Source of the DNA: JBDTVS01 sp040007095
GTDB taxonomy: Bacteria; Acidobacteriota; Vicinamibacteria; Vicinamibacterales; CAVVIG01
DNA length: 17,347 bases
Assembly: GCA_040007095.1 (NCBI GenBank)
Contig: JBDTVS010000011.1
Location: 1 to 17,347, forward strand
Reading direction: 5' to 3'
In this document: piece by piece, positions 17,283 through 17,347 of the stretch
Numbering within the stretch: the first letter of the stretch is position 1
Layout: every line of letters starts with the position of its first letter
Program-made: the position numbers and the translations under genes
Notes under the pieces: model-generated
Databases searched by the model: none
What the model was told of the DNA's origin: nothing
Seen by the model: the letters and a program-made list of their open reading frames with translations, nothing else

Positions 17283-17293
17283 TTGCGCAACGT

Positions 17294-17298
17294 AAGGA
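17294..17298 (+). promoter_or_regulatory. Ribosome binding site of the right-edge gene
   Basis: AAGGA lies 7 nt upstream of the ATG at 17306, a good Shine-Dalgarno spacing, and supports that start. Confidence 0.5.
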
Positions 17299-17305
17299 CC
17301 CGTAG

Positions 17306-17347
17306 ATGAATAACGTGTGCCATTCTGGGCGTCGAGGCGCCCGCCCG
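17306..17347 (+). CDS. Start of an unrecognised gene, truncated by the window end
   Basis: ATG at 17306 opens 14 codons (MNNVCHSGRRGARP) with no stop before the window ends. It is preceded by AAGGA at good spacing and a TATAAT box, so a gene start is plausible. The visible residues are too few to assign a family, and I cannot say whether it relates to the toxin. Confidence 0.4.
   Translation, partial: MNNVCHSGRRGARP

Noticed and set aside
17242..17295. Mini-ORF MEGAPVPNRRSRIICAT just after TcA
   Set aside because: It has no Shine-Dalgarno and runs through the candidate promoter of the next gene. At 17 codons it is expected by chance.

Overview
The window carries a compact two-gene Tc (ABC-type, insecticidal-type) toxin locus, all on the + strand. 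A fused TcB-TcC protein (724-8106, 2460 aa) is followed by a TcA protein (8200-17180, about 2993 aa if one frameshift is repaired). The left edge holds the first 163 codons of a divergently transcribed exported protein, probably of the alpha/beta-hydrolase-domain type. The right edge holds the first 14 codons of another gene. The DNA is GC-rich with strong third-position GC, which produces many long spurious antisense and out-of-frame ORFs. The exported protein, with its Gln/Gly/Arg-rich linker after the signal peptide, resembles proteins common in soil Acidobacteria. That lineage guess is weak; nothing here fixes the taxon.

Layout. 1-491 (-): start of the exported hydrolase-like protein. 492-723: divergent intergenic region with a strong sigma70-type promoter facing the toxin genes (TTGACA, 16 nt, GATAAT) and an inverted repeat inside its spacer. 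724-8106: BC fusion, with SpvB region, FG-GAP-like repeats, TcdB middle domains, RHS/YD repeats, RHS core ending in DPDG, then a C-terminal effector of about 307 aa. 8107-8199: short gap with a perfect 9-bp hairpin and a ribosome binding site. 8200-10407 and 10248-17180: the two frames of one TcA, with a beta-rich N-terminal domain, VRP1/SpvA-like region with a Cys cluster, ABC-toxin N region, neuraminidase-like region, coiled-coil pore-forming shaft and TcB-binding domain. 17181-17305: intergenic region with a perfect TATAAT box and an inverted repeat. 17306 onward: start of an unrecognised gene.

How the genes should work together, from known Tc biology: TcA forms a pentameric pre-pore that binds target cells. 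The BC cocoon holds the cleaved TcC C-terminal effector, docks on TcA and releases the effector through the channel. B and C are one polypeptide here, so a complete toxin needs only two genes.

The most interesting signal is the effector. Residues about 2200-2360 of the BC protein look like an FlgJ/GH73-type glucosaminidase (lysozyme-like) domain, with an LAQ-x3-E catalytic-type motif, a YRMFNMQ segment and a C-terminal AAGYARDAGYA motif. A glycan-cleaving cargo, possibly acting on peptidoglycan, would be unusual for a Tc toxin and raises the question of the target. The second notable point is the single-base frameshift in TcA near 10248. It has no slippery sequence but, by chance or not, leaves a TGATG stop/start overlap at 10405-10409.
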